From the NCBI GenBank assembly GCA_029204225.1, contig CM055106.1:34568361-34632360 (forward strand): 64,000 bases of DNA, read 5' to 3'. The notes under the pieces are model-generated. The model was not told the origin of the DNA and searched no databases. It was given only the letters and a program-made list of their open reading frames with translations. The position numbers were made by a program, and so were the translations under genes. Position 1 is the stretch's first letter. Each line of letters starts with the position of its first letter. Source of the DNA: Diphasiastrum complanatum (lineage: Eukaryota > Streptophyta > Lycopodiopsida > Lycopodiales > Lycopodiaceae). Of this stretch, positions 59,294 to 64,000 are shown one piece after another.

Positions 59294-59583
59294 ATGTCTT
59301 CCTTGGGTTCAGTAATTTTGGCACATGGTGAGAGGTTAACATCTTCCAATTATGCTATTTGGAAGATAAGAATGGAATCATTATTGGATTATCAAGATGT
59401 AATGGACATTGTGTCAGGAGTTGAAGTTGAACCTGAAGCTCCTAATCAAGGTCAAGAGTTCAAGAAGAGATCCAAAATTGCTGTTCATGTTATAAAAATG
59501 AATGTGTCCAATGAAGTGTTAAAAGAAATTAGTTCTTTCACCACAACCAAGGAGGCTCCCTTAAGACAATTTATGAAGCAAAG
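59294..59583 (+). pseudogene. Copia-G gag N-terminus
   Basis: The ATG at 59294 opens MSSLGSVILAHGERLTSSNY, then IWKIRMESLLDYQDVMDIVS and KIAVHVIKMNVSNEVLKEIS. This is the same gag domain as Copia-A and Copia-F (MNVSNGLLKEIS in A). It is cut after about 96 codons by the Copia-H LTR at 59584. The remaining gag and pol would resume beyond Copia-H, outside this window. Confidence 0.85.
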
Positions 59584-59638
59584 TGTCAGAAATGGTGAAC
59601 TCCTGCAACTTTGTCGCAGCACGAACAAGACACGAAGG
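59584..59638 (+). repeat. Copia-H 5' LTR remnant
   Basis: 55 bp from TGTCAGAAATGG to CACGAAGG, identical to the start of the 3' LTR at 63575. It then jumps straight into gag codons. The rest of the LTR, the PBS and the gag start are missing. Confidence 0.9.
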
Positions 59639-60363
59639 GCATCTGGTCGGTGACCGAGCTCTCAGAGGTGCAGCCTCCAGAGGGAGACCCGAGGAGAGCT
59701 GAATGGATCAGAAAGGATGAGTGCGCAATGGCGATCATCGTTTCGTCCATAAATGAAGATTTACTCATGCAGATTGAAGACTGCGAAAGCAGCCATGCAA
59801 CGTGGGAAAGATTAACACAGAAGTATGAAGTGAGGACTGCAACTTCAGTCATGCACCTTCACAATCAGCTGCACTCCAGACGGTGGGATGGCAACCAGTT
59901 AGATCAGCATCTTGAGAAGATCAGAACGATCTTCGCTCATCTCGCTGCATCAGGACAGGAGTACCAGGTCCCAACACCACAGCAGCTAATGTACTTCATG
60001 AAATCTCTACCGACGTCCTATCAGCCGCGGAGAATGCTCATACTGAGTCTACCAGATATGACATTCGACAAAGCAGTCAGTCGTGTCGCTGATGAGAGAC
60101 TGATGAGAGACGAGGGAGAGGGAAGCAATGATCAAGAGAAGGCTCTCTTCACAAAAGGAAAGAAGAACAAAAACAAGCCAAGATTCGAGAAGATGAAGTC
60201 CTCGAATCAACAATCTTCTTCCTGCGATCACTACCACAAACCAGGCCATACGGCCAACCAATGCTGGTTCAATCCAGCAATACCTTGCATGCACTGCAAG
60301 AAGAAAGGTCATTCTGCATACGACTGCAGATTCAACTTGAAAAGGAAAAACAAAGCTGAATAG
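59639..60363 (+). pseudogene. Copia-H gag
   Basis: The frame lacks its start and begins at GIWSVTELSEVQPPEGDPRR. Then come CAMAIIVSSINEDLLMQIED, TWERLTQKYEVRTATSVMHL, SLPTSYQPRRMLILSLPD and a lysine-rich tail. Two knuckle-like motifs follow: CDHYHKPGHTANQC (first part degenerate, H for C) and CMHCKKKGHSAYDC. It ends at TAG (60361), after which the same frame continues into the protease. Gag would package element RNA. Confidence 0.88.
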
Positions 60364-60858
60364 GCAAACGTTGTAGAGTCATCAAAGGATGTTGAAAGAG
60401 GTGACGAAGCTTTCACGATACTCGAAGCTTCGACAAGCTACTCTGAACACGTCGACGATGTAGTCATCGATTCAGGAGCAACATCTCACATAACCTGCAA
60501 CAAGAAGATCTTGATCAACTTTCGCGAACTCGAAAACGACAGAGCAGTGATTCTAGGCGATGGAAGCAGACACGATGTCAAAGGCATCGGCTCTCTACAG
60601 CTACGAACACTGTCAGGCCAAGCAGAGTTGCCAGGAGCACTCTATGTGCCCTCACTCAGAAAGGAGATGCTATCTGTATCCAAGATGGCAGATCTAGGCA
60701 TTCGAGTTTTGTTCGACGGCAACACTTGCCGTATGATCGAGAAGACGACAAACAAGTTGTTGACGGTCGGATGCAGAGAAGGAAATCTCTACCAGGCCAA
60801 AATAATCAGCAACTCTGAAAGCATATTAAGTGCTTCAGAAAACGAAGATCAGCTTTGA
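60364..60858 (+). pseudogene. Copia-H protease
   Basis: In the same frame as gag: VVIDSGATSHITCNKKILIN (active-site DSGA near 60469), VILGDGSRHDVKGIGSL, ALYVPSLRKEMLSVSKMADL and the pre-integrase start up to a TGA at 60856. That TGA stands where copia elements have the Trp of LWHRR. Apart from the stop the domain appears complete. Confidence 0.85.
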
Positions 60859-61944
60859 CATAGAAGAATGTATCATCTGAACATGCGGAGCCTGTATGAC
60901 ATGAGCAGAAAGGACATTGTCACATGTCTCAAGATTTCAAGGCCAGAGGCTGAGTTCTGCGAAGCTTGTCACAAAGGCAAGCGACATCGGAATCCATTCA
61001 CACACGAGGGAAGAAGAGCCAAAAAAGTTCTTGAGCTCGTCCACTTTGATGTGTGTGGACCGATGAAAACAGATTCGCTCTCAGGTTCGAGATATTTTCT
61101 AACATTCATAGATGATTACATCCGAATGACCACGATCTACTACTTGAAGAAGAAATCCGAAGTATTTGATTCTTTCAAGAAGTTCATGGCATTCGCAGAG
61201 CGACACACCTCGAAAAAGATACAGATCCTTAGTTCTGACAATGGGGGTGAATACAAAAGCACAGAATTCTCAAGATTCTGTGAAGAACAGGGGATTGAAC
61301 ACCAGTTCACTCCTGCATACACACCAGAATACAACGGTGTGGCAGAAAGAAGAAACAGAACGCTAGTCGAAGGAGCCAGATGCATGATGGCACAGGCTCA
61401 ATTGCCGGGTCAAGTTTGGGCCGAGGCAATAGCTGCAGCTGTACACCTGCAGAACAGATCTACAACGACAGCGCTGGAGAACAAAACACCATACGAAATG
61501 TGGACAGGCAGAAAGCCTGATCTGTCATTCGTACGAGTGTTTGGATGTGCAACATACAAGCACATTCCAAAGGAAAAGAGAAGCAAGCTCGATGACAAAT
61601 CCAAGCAAACAATCATGGTCGGCTACTCGAACGGAACACATGTGTACAGACTCTACGATCCAACCACGAAGAAGGTTGTTTTGAGCAGAGATGTGAAGTT
61701 CGACGAGTCCACATTCCCTGGACTGAAAGATGAAAGAGGCCATGAGATCTTCACATTGCTGCCTATTCAAGAGGGAGATCGAGGACATACATCAAATCAG
61801 AATGCAGATCCCCAGACTCCGGAGCAGCAGGAAGCAGAGGATCGACCCCACGAACAAGAAATGTTCGAGCAGCGACGAAACGAACCTCGAAGGTCAACAA
61901 GACAAAGAAGAGCTCAAGATCGCCATTCTGACAATCTTCAATAG
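60859..61944 (+). pseudogene. Copia-H integrase
   Basis: It continues in frame: HRRMYHLNMRSLYDMS and CEACHKGKRHRNPF (zinc finger), LVHFDVCGPMKTDSLSG, YFLTFIDDYIRMTTIYYLKK, LSSDNGGEYKSTEFSRF and YTPEYNGVAERRNRTLVEGA (catalytic Glu region). WAEAIAAAVHLQNRSTTTAL and FVRVFGCATYKHIPKEKRSK follow, then the acidic and arginine-rich linker. The frame ends at TAG (61942), consistent with a CAG-to-TAG change. The D and D/E positions are all present. Confidence 0.9.
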
Positions 61945-63807
61945 AGCGAAGACACGCAGTTCGAGTACTGCAACTTCATAGAAGAGCCAACAACATACCA
62001 AGAAGCTATCCAGAGTCCAGAGGGAGAATTCTGGAAGCAGGCAATGTCAGAGGAGATCGAATCGATGAGGCAAAACGAGGCATGGACATTAGAGCCACTG
62101 CCAAAAAACAGAAAAATAGTCGACTGCAAGTGGGTGTACAAGAAAAAGCTAAAATCAGATGACACTATTGGCCACTACAAGGCAAGGCTTGTCGCAAAGG
62201 TCTACATGCAGAGATATGGTGTCGACTATTTCGACACATATTCGCCCATGGTGAAGATGACACGCATAAGGCTACTCCTTGCATACGCCACACAGTACAA
62301 TATGGAAATTCACCAGATTGACGTGAAAACAGCCTTTCTCCATGGAGATCTAGAGGAGGAAATCTTCATGAAGCAACCTGAAGGCTATGAAGACCCTGAC
62401 AACAGACAATATGTCTGTCGATTGCAGAGATGCATCTACGGTCTAAAACAGCCATCACGGGCCTGGTACAAAAAGCTTGATGGTCTTCTGAAGTCTCTAG
62501 ACTTCAACCCTACTCAACCAGACTTTAATGTCTACATCAAAAGAGTAGGAAAGGATTTTGTGATACTGACCATTTTCGTGGATGATTCGCTGATGATAGG
62601 AAATTCCTTGATGCTGATCAAAGACACGAAGAGTCAGATTTCTGAAAGCTACGAAATCACAAATCTTGGAGAAGCAACAAAATGACTAGGGCTGGAGATC
62701 AGAAGAGATCGAACAAATGGCGAAATGCACTTGAGTCAGTTAGAATATGCCAGAAAAGTGCTAAAGCAGTACCACATGATGGACTGCAAAGAAAAATCCA
62801 CACCAATGATAGCTGGAGCCAAGCTCACGAAAAAGGATTGCCCAAAAACAAAAGAGGAAGAACAGAAGATGGCAGGTATATCTTACCAGAACTTGATCGG
62901 GAGTCTGATGTACTTGACGATTTGTACCATACCGGATCTGGCCTTCTCTGTTTACGCATTGAGCCAATTCTGTTCCAATCCTGGTCTAGCACATTGGCAA
63001 ATGGCCAAACGAGTCCTACAATATCTGAAGGGTACCCAGAATATTGAATTAACCTAAAGAGCTAGAAACGAGGAAAAAGGATTTGAGCTGCATCACTATA
63101 GTGATGCAAGCTGGGCGAGCTACAAGGATGACAACAAGTCCATTACTGGAGGATGTACAATAGCGTGCGGAGCTGCAGTCAACTGGATATGCAAAAAGCA
63201 AACCCTGGTAGCTCAATCCTCTTGCGAAGCTGAGTATGTCGCAGCCTCGAAAGTGGCGAATGAGGTAGTGTGGCTGCGGATGTTGTTAGAGGCAATCGGG
63301 ATACCACAAGAGGGGCCAAGCATGATGATGATGGACTCCCAGAGTGCCATCTATCTGTCCCAGGATCCTGTCTTCCATTTAAAGACGAAGCACATTCCTC
63401 TGAAGTACCATCACATTCGAGATTTGATCTTGAAAGGAGAGCTCCAGGTCCAGTTCATAAAATCAGAAAGTATGATTGCAGATCTCCTCACGAAACCGCT
63501 CGACAAGCCACTCTTTACCAAGCAAAGAGAGGCAATTGGATTAAACAAACAAAGCTGCAAGGTTCAAGAGGGAGTGTCAGAAATGGTGAACTCCTGCAAC
63601 TTTGTCGCAGCACGAACAAGACACGAAGGTCGAACGAGAACAATTCGCGACAGTCAACGTGTCTTTGACTCGAAGCACGAACGATTCGCGAATCAATCGC
63701 GAATCGTAAACACACCTCTAGGACCACGAAACGAAAAGAGCGAAACAAACGAAGAGAAATCCTTCGCGCTGCCAGCTGGCAGCTCAACGGGCTTCATGCC
63801 CAGTTGA
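61945..63807 (+). pseudogene. Copia-H reverse transcriptase and RNase H
   Basis: Still the same frame. RT: GEFWKQAMSEEIESMRQNEA, CKWVYKKKLKSDDTIGHYKA, YSPMVKMTRIRLLLAYATQY, IDVKTAFLHGDLEEEIFMKQ, RCIYGLKQPSRAWYKKL. The catalytic box reads TIFVDDSLMIG, so Phe replaces the usual Tyr of YVDD. Stops are TGA at 62683 (expected Trp) and TAA at 63055. RNase H: HHYSDASWASYKDDNKSITG, NWICKKQTLVAQSSCEAEY and LKTKHIPLKYHHIRDLI. The frame then runs through the PPT and some 230 nt into the 3' LTR, ending at TGA (63805). Confidence 0.9.
63566..63574 (+). other. Copia-H polypurine tract
   Basis: AAGAGGGAG immediately before the LTR start TGTCAG. It is also part of the open polyprotein frame. Confidence 0.8.
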
Positions 63808-64000
63808 AACGAATAGCAATGACGGAGACTAACTAACTAGTTGATTAGCGTTAACTAGTCTTGTGATTCTACGTTTAGCTATCTTGTAAACTCCACACAG
63901 TGGAGGTATAAACGATCCTCTCTGGATCATAATAAAAGAGGGAAGAGTGATAGTGAGTACATAGATCTATAAGAAACAAAGAGACGTAGTGAATAGAGTA
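63575..64000 (+). repeat. Copia-H 3' LTR (incomplete at the window edge)
   Basis: It begins TGTCAGAAATGG. It holds a 27-bp stem-loop with TTCGCGAA in each arm (63681-63707), a TATA-like GGTATAAACG near 63906 and AATAAAAGAGGG near 63932. The end lies beyond the window. Confidence 0.85.

Larger units (their letters stand above)
52584..59583 (+). mobile_element. Copia-G 5' part, split by Gypsy-B2
   Basis: A + strand copia element. Part of its 5' LTR lies left of Gypsy-B2 (52584-52687) and the rest right of it (58415-58636). PBS, leader and a gag start follow, until Copia-H interrupts at 59584. Relatedness of gag and G-box-type motifs links it to Copia-A and Copia-F. The rest of the element, if present, lies beyond Copia-H outside the window. 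Confidence 0.7.
59584..64000 (+). mobile_element. Copia-H, inserted in Copia-G gag; 3' LTR runs off the window
   Basis: A + strand copia element, higher in G+C and with different codon choice from its neighbours. The 5' LTR is reduced to 55 bp fused to gag. Gag, protease, integrase and RT/RNase H follow in one reading frame, then the PPT at 63566-63574 and the 3' LTR from 63575. Family position is uncertain: its gag, with two zinc-knuckle-like motifs, and its RT differ clearly from those of copies A, C, D and F. Confidence 0.88.

Overview
This window looks like nuclear DNA from a land plant with a large, transposon-rich genome. There are no bacterial signals. It is mostly degenerate Ty1/copia and chromodomain Ty3/gypsy LTR retrotransposons, nested in one another, plus one LINE. 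All primer-binding sites match plant initiator-Met tRNA. One host gene is recognisable: the first two exons of a plant-type RNA polymerase III subunit RPC5 (POLR3E/Sin-like) at 41306-41908 and 45158-45226, + strand. I infer a TE-bloated genome; the species cannot be fixed by reading.

Layout. 1-3176: a partial copy of a nest (Copia-A 3' half plus a sliver of the Copia-D protease it sits in), ending at a microhomology junction with a reversed gag scrap and then a pure (TC)n tract of about 223 bp. 5523-26994: a Copia-D element on the minus strand, split by two later insertions: Copia-A (7555-13735) between its gag and protease, and Copia-C (14442-25209) inside its gag. Copia-C is itself split inside its integrase by Gypsy-B1 (17130-22274, + strand). 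27690-28190: an unrecognised decayed + strand reading frame. 28190-28745: copia fragment E. 28954-32985: 3'-truncated Copia-F on the + strand. 33800-37390: copia fragments I and J on the minus strand. 37390-41160: non-coding DNA with several imperfect repeats.

41160-45226 is the 5' part of the RPC5 gene: a telo-box-like promoter motif, exon 1, a 3.2-kb intron whose 3' end carries a (GA)n tract, and exon 2. No exon 3 was found. If the gene is intact, everything from 45227 to the window end lies in its second intron: a LINE (about 45600-50584), then Copia-G, whose 5' LTR is split by Gypsy-B2 (52688-58414) and whose gag is split by Copia-H (59584 to beyond the window).

No element looks autonomous. 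Gypsy-B1 keeps its reverse transcriptase but has lost part of its integrase and the chromodomain. Gypsy-B2 keeps RNase H, integrase and chromodomain but has lost the reverse transcriptase core. Copia-H keeps one uninterrupted frame broken only by five stop codons, at least four of them explicable as C-to-T or G-to-A changes. The most unusual signals are the non-TG/CA termini of the Gypsy-B LTRs, palindromic CACACGTGTG motifs repeated in LTRs and leaders of three copia families, the Copia-H frame that runs into its own 3' LTR, and the RPC5 exons among the repeats.
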